Assembly: GCA_040753795.1 (NCBI GenBank)
Contig: JBFMDX010000011.1
Coordinates: forward strand, 1 to 64,000
Source of the DNA: Thermodesulfobacteriota bacterium
GTDB taxonomy: Bacteria > Desulfobacterota > Desulfobacteria > Desulfobacterales > Desulfosudaceae
Direction of reading: 5' to 3'
Length of the DNA stretch: 64,000 nt
The notes beneath the pieces were generated by a model. That model saw only the letters and a list, made by a program, of their open reading frames with translations, did no database searches and was not told the origin of the DNA. Of the stretch, positions 47,808 to 55,534 are shown piece by piece. Within the stretch, counting starts at the first letter, position 1. Every line of letters begins with the position of its first letter. The position numbers and the translations under genes are program-made.

Positions 47808-48015
47808 GGGTTGCGTCCTTAAGGTAACGATGCGCTGATCCATTGTTATTTTGAAAACGATGCTATACCGGACAGACATACCAGAAAACGCAACACCGGA
47901 CAACCGGCAATCCTATCCTGACACCAGGCAGTTTCCGGTATTGATATGAACATTCCGACTCAACCCCGGGAGACAGGCTGGCCCTGCCAGCGCCCCGGCA
48001 CGAAGGAGGAACGGG

Positions 48016-49545
48016 TTACCGCCGGGCCCAGAGCAGGCGGGCGGTTCCGACCGCTTTCCCGAAACAGGCCACGGCATTGACCAGGGGGCGGGCGTCATCT
48101 CTGCTGATGGAGTAGAGCCGCTCCACGCCGGTCTCATGTAATCGCTCCGCCAGGGAACGGTGAATAACGGCCATGAGATCCACGGGCACGTACAGGTGGA
48201 CCGGCAGGCCCAGCCGGGCCATGACCCCGGCCTTTTCAAGGGCGGAGGCCAGTTCCGCCGGCACATCCGTTTGCGGTTGCGTTGCCGGCGAGGGCAGCGC
48301 CAGAAGAATCTTAACGGCTTCCACGGGAAAGGATCGGAGACGTTCGGCCGTGGCGGCATCAATACCCGGTGGGCCGCAGGCGGTCCAGAGAACGATCTTC
48401 ATGTGCCGGGGCACACGGGCCAGGATTTCCCACAGGGCATCCTGCCGGAAGGCGTCCCCGCCGTAAAATTCGATCCGGGTATAGTCGGGCGGCAGCCTGT
48501 CGATTGCCTGAAGGATATCGTCCGTCGGCCGGCAGGCGGACCGCCGGCCGTAATCGCATTCCGGGCAAGCGGTGGCGCAGGGGGCGCCCAGATCGATCTG
48601 ATTCTCCACGGTAATGGGAAAAAAAGGACGGCCCAGGCCCAGCGGCCGCAGATAGGTGTCGATATACGCCCCGTTTCTCATGGGGCAGTAGTCGCCGCCC
48701 AGGCGGACCAGGGGATGGGACTGGATGCGCTCGAACACATCCACGACCGGTTCCCGGACGGCGTCCCCGAAGACCAGCGGGAAGTATGGACAGGGCGTCA
48801 TCCAGCCGTTGCTCATGATATGGCAGAAGACCTGTTTGGCCGTGCACAGGTTTTTTTCGCCCGGCGGCGTTCCCGGCGTATGAACGTAGATGAACGGATA
48901 GTATTCCGGAGAAACATAGGAGAAGAGGTCCTTTTCTTCTCCGGCGTACAGGGGGCCGCCCTGGTCGCGGATGGAATCACCGGCGAACCGGGGCAGCAGC
49001 ACCCGGACCTGCGCGGCGCCGCGCTCCCGGACAAAACTCATGAACCGGTTCATGTCCCCGCTGAAAAAAAATTCCCGGCTCGGCGGAACGATGGAGACAT
49101 GCATGAGGATGCCCGCCCGGGCGCCCAGCTCCAGGGCCCGCACGGCCCGATCAAAACACCCCTGCCGGCCGCGGACATCGTCATGGCGTTCGGCCCGGTA
49201 GTCATCCAGGCTGACATAGATCTGATCCAGCCCGGCCGACACCAGGCCGGCCATGTAAGCCTCGTCAATAACATACCCGTTGGTCTCCAGAGAGACGAAG
49301 AAGCCGTATGCCTTGCCCCGCCGGATGATGTCACACAAATCATGCCGCAGGGTGGGCTCGCCGCCGAACAGATCGACCACCCGGCACCCGGCCAGTTTCA
49401 GGTCCTGGAAAAGCGCCTCGATCCGGTCCAGGGGGAGTTCCTCCGGCATTTCCCGGCGCAGTTGCGACACACCGCAGTGCCGGCAGCGGCACTGGCAACG
49501 GTTGGTCACCGTCAACTGCACCACGTTGATCGTCGGCAGGCCCAT
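48016..49545 (-). CDS. Tandem radical SAM protein
   Basis: A 509-residue protein. The N-terminal radical SAM domain has C17-x3-C21-x2-C24 and FGGEP, followed by a SPASM-like region with CHIMSNGWMTPCPYF and DYCPMRN. From about residue 305 a second segment repeats the radical SAM order: a strand (FFPITVENQIDLG), C323-x3-C327-x2-C330, a GGDAF turn like GGEP, and a strand ending LWTACG. This suggests a second radical SAM fold, although its cluster might instead be a SPASM auxiliary. It starts 2 bp after the last methylthiotransferase-like gene. Substrate is unknown; a peptide or protein target is possible. Confidence 0.8.
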   Translation of the reverse strand: MGLPTINVVQLTVTNRCQCRCRHCGVSQLRREMPEELPLDRIEALFQDLKLAGCRVVDLFGGEPTLRHDLCDIIRRGKAYGFFVSLETNGYVIDEAYMAGLVSAGLDQIYVSLDDYRAERHDDVRGRQGCFDRAVRALELGARAGILMHVSIVPPSREFFFSGDMNRFMSFVRERGAAQVRVLLPRFAGDSIRDQGGPLYAGEEKDLFSYVSPEYYPFIYVHTPGTPPGEKNLCTAKQVFCHIMSNGWMTPCPYFPLVFGDAVREPVVDVFERIQSHPLVRLGGDYCPMRNGAYIDTYLRPLGLGRPFFPITVENQIDLGAPCATACPECDYGRRSACRPTDDILQAIDRLPPDYTRIEFYGGDAFRQDALWEILARVPRHMKIVLWTACGPPGIDAATAERLRSFPVEAVKILLALPSPATQPQTDVPAELASALEKAGVMARLGLPVHLYVPVDLMAVIHRSLAERLHETGVERLYSISRDDARPLVNAVACFGKAVGTARLLWARR

Positions 49546-49547
49546 GA

Positions 49548-50699
49548 TTATCCCCCCGTTTCGCGGGTCACATTATAGGGAAGGTCGCAGTTAAAATCGC
49601 TGATGACGGCACCGCCGCCGGGCCCGCGGCGGTTGACGTAATCCGAGGCCCGGTCCAGCCGCTTCCGCCGCTCCTCGTCGGACACCTTGGGATAAATGTC
49701 GGCGGCGGCCGTCCCCCGGTTGTCGGAATAGTTCAGAAAAATGGCGGTTTCAAAGGCGTCGGCCAGGACCAGGGAAGCCTGAAAATCCGCTTCGGTTTCC
49801 GTGGGAAAATTGATCATGAGATGAGTGCAGAACCGGGTTTCCGGCGCGGCATCCCGGAGTTGCAGCACTTTCTCCCGGACCGCTTCGGCTGTGTAGCGGC
49901 GGTTCATGAGATCCAGAATCCGTTGAGACCCGGACTGCACCGGGATGTTGACATAGCTGATCCGGCCGGTTCCGAACAGCCCCTTGAGGCGGTCAAAATG
50001 GGTGAGGACAAAGCGCGGGAACAGATATCCCAGTTTCACCCGGAACCCGTCCGCGACGGCAAAAATATCCTCCAGCAGTGCCGCCAGATCCGTCCCGAGA
50101 TCCCGCCCGTAGCTGGCACAGTCATCGGCCAGCAGCGCGAACTCCTTCACTCCGGCCGAAAGGCCCTGCCGGATTTCAGCCCGGATGGTTTCCGGGTGCC
50201 GGCTGCGGACATCCCCCTTGGCCCGCCGGATGTTGCAGTAGGAACAGCCGTTGGCGCACCCCTGGGCGATCATGACAAAATAGTCCCGGTATCCCAGCCC
50301 CTGGCCCGGCTCATAAAAAACCGGCGGCAGTTGATGCGTCTCGATCCGGTCCAGCGGGATCCGGTAAGCAAAATGATCTTGCAGCCGATCCAGGCAATGC
50401 GGACCGATACGGATGAGGTTTTCCGGTTCCGGCCCGTCAGGCGGCAGCTCGGCCAGGCAGCCCAGCAGCACGATCTGTTTTCCTCCGCCCCCGGCCCGGG
50501 CGGCATCTAAAGCCTGCCGCGAGGTCGCGATCTTGTCCTCGGTGACGCAGCAGGAGTTTACCAGGACGATGTCGCTTTCTTCGACATCACCGGCCGGGAC
50601 ATAGCCGTTGGCCAGAAAAAAATTCACCGCCCGGGTAAAAAGATAGGCGCTCGGTTCACACCGTTTGCTGGGATCGATGATGAAGAAAGATGGTGCCAT
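49548..50699 (-). CDS. TRAM-less methylthiotransferase-like radical SAM protein 1
   Basis: A 383-residue protein of the MiaB/RimO/MtaB type. The UPF0004-like N-terminal domain keeps the three auxiliary-cluster cysteines: C14 in KRCEP, C50/C51 in VNSCCV and C81 in LLGCLAE. The radical SAM motif is C148-x3-C152-x2-C155. A conserved LLADDCASYG replaces the usual GQD/N motif. The chain ends about 60 residues early, without a TRAM domain, so tRNA is an unlikely substrate. The start lies one base after the stop of paralogue 2. It probably attaches sulfur or methylthio groups; the target is unknown. Confidence 0.85.
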   Translation of the reverse strand: MAPSFFIIDPSKRCEPSAYLFTRAVNFFLANGYVPAGDVEESDIVLVNSCCVTEDKIATSRQALDAARAGGGGKQIVLLGCLAELPPDGPEPENLIRIGPHCLDRLQDHFAYRIPLDRIETHQLPPVFYEPGQGLGYRDYFVMIAQGCANGCSYCNIRRAKGDVRSRHPETIRAEIRQGLSAGVKEFALLADDCASYGRDLGTDLAALLEDIFAVADGFRVKLGYLFPRFVLTHFDRLKGLFGTGRISYVNIPVQSGSQRILDLMNRRYTAEAVREKVLQLRDAAPETRFCTHLMINFPTETEADFQASLVLADAFETAIFLNYSDNRGTAAADIYPKVSDEERRKRLDRASDYVNRRGPGGGAVISDFNCDLPYNVTRETGG

Positions 50700-50700
50700 G

Positions 50701-51933
50701 TCAGCAGCCCCTTGCTTTCCGGTCCAGGTTGTAAGGCATGTTGCAGTCGAAATGACCGATCACGACACCACTGCCGGGCCGGCGGCGATTGACATAGTCC
50801 GAAGCCAGATCCAGACGACGGCGCACTTCCTGCTCCGGGACCTTGGGCTGGATGCCGGCGGCAATGGTCCCCTGATTGTCGGAGTAGTTGAGAAAAATCA
50901 CGCCATCAAACTCATCGGCCAGGTGCAGGCAGTCCTGGAAATCAGCCTCGGATTCAGTGGGGAAATTAATCATGAAATGGGTACAGAAGGGCGTACGCGG
51001 GGCCGCGGCCCGCAGTTGCCGGACGGCCTGCCGGATTCCGGCGATGTCATAGCGCCGGTTCATGAGGTCAAGAATCCGCTGGGAGCCGGACTGCACCGGA
51101 ATGTTGACGTAGGAGATCCGGCCGGTGGCAAACAGGTCCCGGAGCCGTTCAAAATGACTCAACACCATTCCGGGGAACAAATAGCCCAGCTTCACCCGGA
51201 ACCCGTCCCCGAGGGAAAACATCCTTTCCAGAAGCAGCGTCAGATCGATCCCCAGATCCCGGCCATAACTGGCGCAGTCATCGGCCACCAGGGCGAACTC
51301 CTTCACCCCCAGTGACAGCCCCTGCCGGATTTCATCCAGAATGGTTTCCGGCGGCCGGCTGCGGACGCCGCCCTTGACCCGCCGGATATTGCAGTAGGAA
51401 CAGCCGTTGGCGCAGCCGTGGGCGATCATGACCAGGTAGTCTCCGTACCCCAGCCCCTGGCTGGGCTCATAAAAGACCGGCGGCAGGTGATGCACCTCGA
51501 TCCGGCTCAAGGGGACGTGGTGGGGAAAGTGCCGTTCCAGTTCCAGGAGCGTGTCCGGGTGCTCGGGGCCGATGACGATCAGGTCCTTCCGGTCCACCCC
51601 CGGAAGCGGCAGGCCGGCCAGGCAGCCGAAGAGCACGACCCGCTTGCCCTTTCCCCGGGCCAGGGCGGCGTCCAGGTCCGCCCGCGAGGCCGCCAGCATA
51701 TCTTTGGTGACGCAACAGGAATTGACCAGGATGATGTCGCTTTCGCCGATGTCGCCGGTCATCACATATCCGTTGACCAGAAAAAATTTTACCATCCGGG
51801 TAAACTGGTAGGCGTTGGGCTCGCAGCGTTTGATGGGATCAAAGATAAAAATCCGGCCGCGGCTAACTGAACCGTCGATGTCGGGCGTGACAACAGGCTG
51901 CGCCGGCGGATATGCCGGTGTTCCAGCTTCCAC
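50701..51933 (-). CDS. TRAM-less methylthiotransferase-like radical SAM protein 2
   Basis: A 410-residue paralogue of the gene at 49548 and the closer of the two other copies. It keeps the same marks: DPIKRCEPNAYQFTRMV, VNSCCVTKD, LFGCLAG, MIAHGCANGCSYCNIRRVKGG, LVADDCASYG and MNRRYD. It has a 25-residue N-terminal extension (from a GTG start at 51933 with AGAGGT upstream) and again no TRAM domain. Arrangement in tandem with the same length and motifs points to duplication followed by divergence in substrate or position modified. Confidence 0.85.
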   Translation of the reverse strand: MEAGTPAYPPAQPVVTPDIDGSVSRGRIFIFDPIKRCEPNAYQFTRMVKFFLVNGYVMTGDIGESDIILVNSCCVTKDMLAASRADLDAALARGKGKRVVLFGCLAGLPLPGVDRKDLIVIGPEHPDTLLELERHFPHHVPLSRIEVHHLPPVFYEPSQGLGYGDYLVMIAHGCANGCSYCNIRRVKGGVRSRPPETILDEIRQGLSLGVKEFALVADDCASYGRDLGIDLTLLLERMFSLGDGFRVKLGYLFPGMVLSHFERLRDLFATGRISYVNIPVQSGSQRILDLMNRRYDIAGIRQAVRQLRAAAPRTPFCTHFMINFPTESEADFQDCLHLADEFDGVIFLNYSDNQGTIAAGIQPKVPEQEVRRRLDLASDYVNRRRPGSGVVIGHFDCNMPYNLDRKARGC

Positions 51934-52015
51934 TTCAGAATACCTCTTGCGGGTCAGGGATTGTGTAGAACGTCATCACCAATCAGTCAAGCCGATCTTC
52001 GGATCCGAAACCGCC

Positions 52016-53134
52016 TCACGTACGCGGCACCACGAAGGCGGTCAGCCGGCCTTCCCGGACCAGTCCTTCCAGGCGCCGGGTCTTGGTTTGCAGCTCCCGG
52101 TCATCGCATTTCGGGAAAATGGCCGCCGCCCGGGTGCCGCTGTTTTCCCCGTAGCCGATGAACACGCAATGATCAAAATAACGGGCGAAATTCAGGCTCT
52201 GTTCAAACTCCTCCGGCGTTTCGGTGGGAAAATTATAAATGAAATGAGAACATACAAACAGCTCCGGGTCAAGCGACTTGAGCCGACCGATGGCTTCAGC
52301 CACTTCGCCGGTATCATAGCGCCGGTTCATCAGGTCCAGAATCCGGGGGGCGGCCGACTGAACCGGCAGACACATGTAGGCAATCCGGCGGCCGGCGACA
52401 AACGGCTCAAGCCGCCTCGCCTGTTTCAAAAAAATCCCCGGGAACATGGCGTAAATTTTGTAGTTCATTCCGGGGGTCGTGCGGTTAAGCCGGTCCAGCA
52501 GCGACGGCAGATCCGTGGCCCCGTCCAGTCCATAGGAGCCGCAGTCGTCGGCCAGCAGGGTCACGGTGCGGGTGCCCCGGTCGTAAAGGTCGCGGATTTC
52601 CGAGACGATGGCCGCTTCCGGGCGGCTGGTCACCGCGCCCTTGGCCTTTTTGATGGTGCAGTAACTGCAGTCATTGACGCATCCCTGGGCTATCAGCACA
52701 TAGGCATCGTCGGAACCCATACGGGGCTGATAGGGGACATGCCCCGTCAAATGATTAACGCTGACCGATTCAAAGGGGATTCGGGCGTCGATGATGTTGT
52801 CCAGCGCCCGGCCTTCCCGGACAGGAATGAGGGCGATGCGGTTTTCGGTGGCATCGCCGGTCAGCAGATTTTCCGGAAAGGCTGCCAGGCAGCCGAACAC
52901 CACCACCCGGGCCCGATTCCGGGACGCCGCAAGTTCTCGAATATTTTCCTCGCACCGCTGGCGCATGGCGTCGGTGACGGCGCAGCCGCCAACAAAAATC
53001 ATGTCCACCCCGTCTCCCTGATCCGAATCGTCGATCACATGGTGGCCGTTCAGCTCAAAGTATCGCCGGGCCCGGGATAGGAACAAGGTGTTGTGTTCAC
53101 ACAGGTCATGCAGATTGTAGATGGTAATTTTCAT
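52016..53134 (-). CDS. TRAM-less methylthiotransferase-like radical SAM protein 3
   Basis: A 372-residue, more divergent paralogue and the first gene of the cluster. The N-terminal cysteines are C12 (LHDLCEHN), FVGGCAVTD and VFGCLAAF; the radical SAM motif is in GCVNDCSYCTIKKAKG. LLADDCGSYG and MNRRYD are shared with paralogues 1 and 2; TRAM is absent. The ATG at 53134 gives an N-terminus that aligns with the paralogues; an in-frame ATG at 53161 lacks support as well, so the start is uncertain. The 82-bp gap to paralogue 2 has no terminator. Confidence 0.82.
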   Translation of the reverse strand: MKITIYNLHDLCEHNTLFLSRARRYFELNGHHVIDDSDQGDGVDMIFVGGCAVTDAMRQRCEENIRELAASRNRARVVVFGCLAAFPENLLTGDATENRIALIPVREGRALDNIIDARIPFESVSVNHLTGHVPYQPRMGSDDAYVLIAQGCVNDCSYCTIKKAKGAVTSRPEAAIVSEIRDLYDRGTRTVTLLADDCGSYGLDGATDLPSLLDRLNRTTPGMNYKIYAMFPGIFLKQARRLEPFVAGRRIAYMCLPVQSAAPRILDLMNRRYDTGEVAEAIGRLKSLDPELFVCSHFIYNFPTETPEEFEQSLNFARYFDHCVFIGYGENSGTRAAAIFPKCDDRELQTKTRRLEGLVREGRLTAFVVPRT

Positions 53135-53279
53135 AGTCGGGAATACGGCGGCCGGCCACATCGGTCGGGGGATAAAAACAACCTGCGCTGATGGCCGACG
53201 GAAGGGAAAAACAAAACAACAGGCAACGAACGATCCGGTCCGTGATCGGGATTCTCCGTTTTGGATCTGAAGGGGATGC

Positions 53280-53306
53280 CCGCGCCGGCAGCATCTGCCG
53301 GCGCGG
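53280..53306. terminator. GC-rich hairpin downstream of BamE-like gene
   Basis: A perfect 11-bp stem, CCGCGCCGGCA with its complement, around a 5-base loop. On the minus strand it follows the BamE-like gene and precedes the radical SAM cluster, but no T-run follows it, so it may be a weak terminator or an mRNA structure. Confidence 0.5.
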
Positions 53307-53314
53307 ACCGGTAT

Positions 53315-53641
53315 CTATTTTGTTTTCACCCGAAGCTGGTTGATGTTGGAGTCAAGCAGTCTCTCCCCCCATCCGATCAACTGGCCATTGACCAGAACGA
53401 CCGGGGTGCTTTCATCTTTCAGTGTCAGGATGACCGCGCCCCTGTCTTTCATGCGGTAATAAAGAATGGAAACCATGCTGCCGTCCACCGCTTCGTACAA
53501 CTCGCTCCTTTCCGGAACACCCATGACCGTGATGACCTGCTCCTGGGACATGCCGGTGGTCAACGTCAGCATTTTCTTCTGGGTTGACGCGCATGAACAC
53601 AGGCAAACAAGAATAACGACGCACACGAGAATTTTTTTCAT
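53315..53641 (-). CDS. Small BamE/SmpA-like lipoprotein
   Basis: A 108-residue protein with a basic signal peptide and lipobox VCLCSC (acylated Cys expected near residue 17). The mature part TLTTGMSQEQVITVMGVPERSE is the helix-helix signature of the SmpA/OmlA/BamE fold, and RMKDRGAVILTLKDESTPVVLVNGQLIGWG provides the strands. It may stabilise outer-membrane proteins or act as a small anchor. The ATG has an AAAGGA ribosome site. A hairpin separates it from the radical SAM genes. Confidence 0.75.
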   Translation of the reverse strand: MKKILVCVVILVCLCSCASTQKKMLTLTTGMSQEQVITVMGVPERSELYEAVDGSMVSILYYRMKDRGAVILTLKDESTPVVLVNGQLIGWGERLLDSNINQLRVKTK

Positions 53642-53709
53642 GCCCTGGTCCTTTCTTCAGTTAAGACTTTTTATTATAGTGATGGTATCAATTGGCATTT
53701 ATACTTCAA

Positions 53710-53729
53710 CTTTACCAAGCGTGGTAAAG
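53710..53729. promoter_or_regulatory. Perfect inverted repeat, possible operator
   Basis: CTTTACCA and its exact complement TGGTAAAG are separated by AGCG. The site lies between the divergent BamE-like and cyclase genes, 140 bp before the cyclase start. A dimeric regulator could bind there, but no consensus promoter was matched. Confidence 0.4.
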
Positions 53730-53849
53730 GATGTCAATGTATAATAAAACCGGGTGTCTGGGATATTGACACATCTGCGAATCCTTGCTATTGATACATC
53801 ATTTTATCGAAACCCGTATTTTCTTCAACCCACAAGCGATTGGCTTACC

Positions 53850-55529
53850 ATGGAACCAAAAGACAAAAACCACATGCTCTTCACTTTTCGATTCAGCCTT
53901 TCCAGCGCCTTTGTCGTGCTGGTGGTGATCACCTCCCTTTGCGTCGGACTGGCCACCTATTTCAGCGTCCATTTTTTTATCCGGCAGGACATCAGTGAAC
54001 GGCTTCATGACGCGGTCGGACTGGCAGCCATGCAGATAGACCCGGAAGCCCACGCGGTCCTGCAGACAGTGGTGGATGAGGGCAGCGAAGCCTACCTTAC
54101 CATCAAAAAACGCCTGCAGGAGATTCAGGGCCGGACGACCCATGTCCGGTTCGTATACACCATGAGAAGGAACGTCGCGGGACAAGCCGTGTTTATCGTT
54201 GACGCGGAAAAAGATCCGGAACAGATGAGTCATCTGGGCGATGTTTACGAGGGCGAGCAGTCCCCCGCCATGATGGCGGCGTTTGAAAAACCTTACCGCG
54301 TACAGGTGGAAAATCAGTTCTATTCCGACGAGTGGGGCACCTGGCTTTCCGGTTACGCGCCGGTGCTGGCGGAAAACGGCGACCTGGAATGTATCGTCGG
54401 CATGGATATTTCCGCGGCCCGGATCGTGGGCTATGAGCGCCGGCACCTGTTCATCATTCTGGCCGTAGCCGCCGCGGCCTGCCTGATCTTCGCATTGGCC
54501 GGCGTTCTGTTTTCCCGTTCTCTCAGCAAGCCGCTGGTCCTTCTGCAAGACGAAATGTCAAAAATTCAAAACCTGGAACTGGATGGCAACCCCCGCATCG
54601 AATCCCGCGTCATCGAACTGATCAGAATGAAGACGGCCGTGGCCAACATGAAGAACGGGCTCCGCTCCTTTAAAAAGTATGTCCCGGCCGAACTGGTCTC
54701 GGAACTGATCCGGCTGCAGAAGGAAGCGGCCCTGGGAGCGGAAAAAAAGCAGATCAGCATCTTTTTCTCGGATATTGCCAACTTCACCACCATATCGGAA
54801 CTGCTGGGCCCGGAACGGATGGCGGAAACCCTGGGCGTCTATTTCAAGGGCATGACCGGCCTTATCCACCAGAACAAGGGCACGGTGGATAAATTCATCG
54901 GCGACGCCATCATGGCCTTCTGGGGCGCCCCTTCCCCGGTGGGCAATCATGCCGTCCTGGCCTGCCAAACAGCCCTGCAGTGCCAGCGGCACATCGCCGG
55001 TGTCGCCGAATCGTTTCGGCAAAAAGGACTGCCCACTCTCCATACCCGCATCGGCCTGAACACCGGGGAAGCGGTGGTGGGGAACATGGGCTTCGAGGAG
55101 CGGTTAAGCTACACCGCCATCGGCGACAATGTGAATCTGGCCAGCCGCATCGAGGGGCTGAACAAGTATTACGGAACCGGCATCATCATCAGCGGCTCCA
55201 CTTTTTCCGCGGCGCAGAACGAGATCGAAGCCAGGCTCCTGGATGTCGTGGCCGTCAAGGGGCGGAGCGGCGGGGTCCCCATCTATGAACTGATTTCAGA
55301 GAAAGACAACATTTCCGGGGAAGACAAAGCGTTCATCGCCCGGTTTAATACCGGCGTGTCCCTGTACCTGGACAGAAAGTGGGCCGAGGCCGCCCGGGTT
55401 TTCAAGGAAATTCTGGCTGCCAGGCCGCAGGACAAACCTGCCCAGATCATGGCGGAGAGATGCGAAGCGTATTCCGTCAACCCGCCCCCGGCCGACTGGA
55501 ACGGCGTCATCGTCATGAGAGAAAAATAA
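53850..55529 (+). CDS. Sensor-linked class III adenylate cyclase
   Basis: A 559-residue protein with membrane segments at about residues 16-38 and 205-228 that flank an extracytoplasmic domain of about 165 residues (Cache-like, with LQEIQGRTTHVRFVYTMRR and LSGYAPVLAENGDLECIVGMDIS). A HAMP-like linker follows, then the cyclase domain: ISIFFSDIANFTTI and FIGDAIMAFWGAP carry the metal aspartates, and LSYTAIGDNVNLASRIEGLNKYYG carries the base-recognition and transition-state residues. The C-terminal helices (GVSLYLDRKWAEAARVFKEI) resemble a TPR. Catalytic residues look complete. The chosen ATG begins MEPKDKNHM; a longer frame lies upstream. Confidence 0.87.
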   Translation: MEPKDKNHMLFTFRFSLSSAFVVLVVITSLCVGLATYFSVHFFIRQDISERLHDAVGLAAMQIDPEAHAVLQTVVDEGSEAYLTIKKRLQEIQGRTTHVRFVYTMRRNVAGQAVFIVDAEKDPEQMSHLGDVYEGEQSPAMMAAFEKPYRVQVENQFYSDEWGTWLSGYAPVLAENGDLECIVGMDISAARIVGYERRHLFIILAVAAAACLIFALAGVLFSRSLSKPLVLLQDEMSKIQNLELDGNPRIESRVIELIRMKTAVANMKNGLRSFKKYVPAELVSELIRLQKEAALGAEKKQISIFFSDIANFTTISELLGPERMAETLGVYFKGMTGLIHQNKGTVDKFIGDAIMAFWGAPSPVGNHAVLACQTALQCQRHIAGVAESFRQKGLPTLHTRIGLNTGEAVVGNMGFEERLSYTAIGDNVNLASRIEGLNKYYGTGIIISGSTFSAAQNEIEARLLDVVAVKGRSGGVPIYELISEKDNISGEDKAFIARFNTGVSLYLDRKWAEAARVFKEILAARPQDKPAQIMAERCEAYSVNPPPADWNGVIVMREK

Positions 55530-55534
55530 GACTA

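Noticed and set aside
47846-47953. 35-codon minus-strand frame with three cysteines between the radical SAM genes and the ferredoxin gene, a possible precursor peptide
   Set aside because: No ribosome-binding site, no recognisable leader or core, and length is within chance expectation. It is the only candidate I saw for a modified peptide in the cluster.
53106-53294. 62-codon minus-strand frame with a hydrophobic middle, just before paralogue 3
   Set aside because: Overlaps the terminator-like hairpin and the start of the radical SAM gene and has no clear ribosome site.
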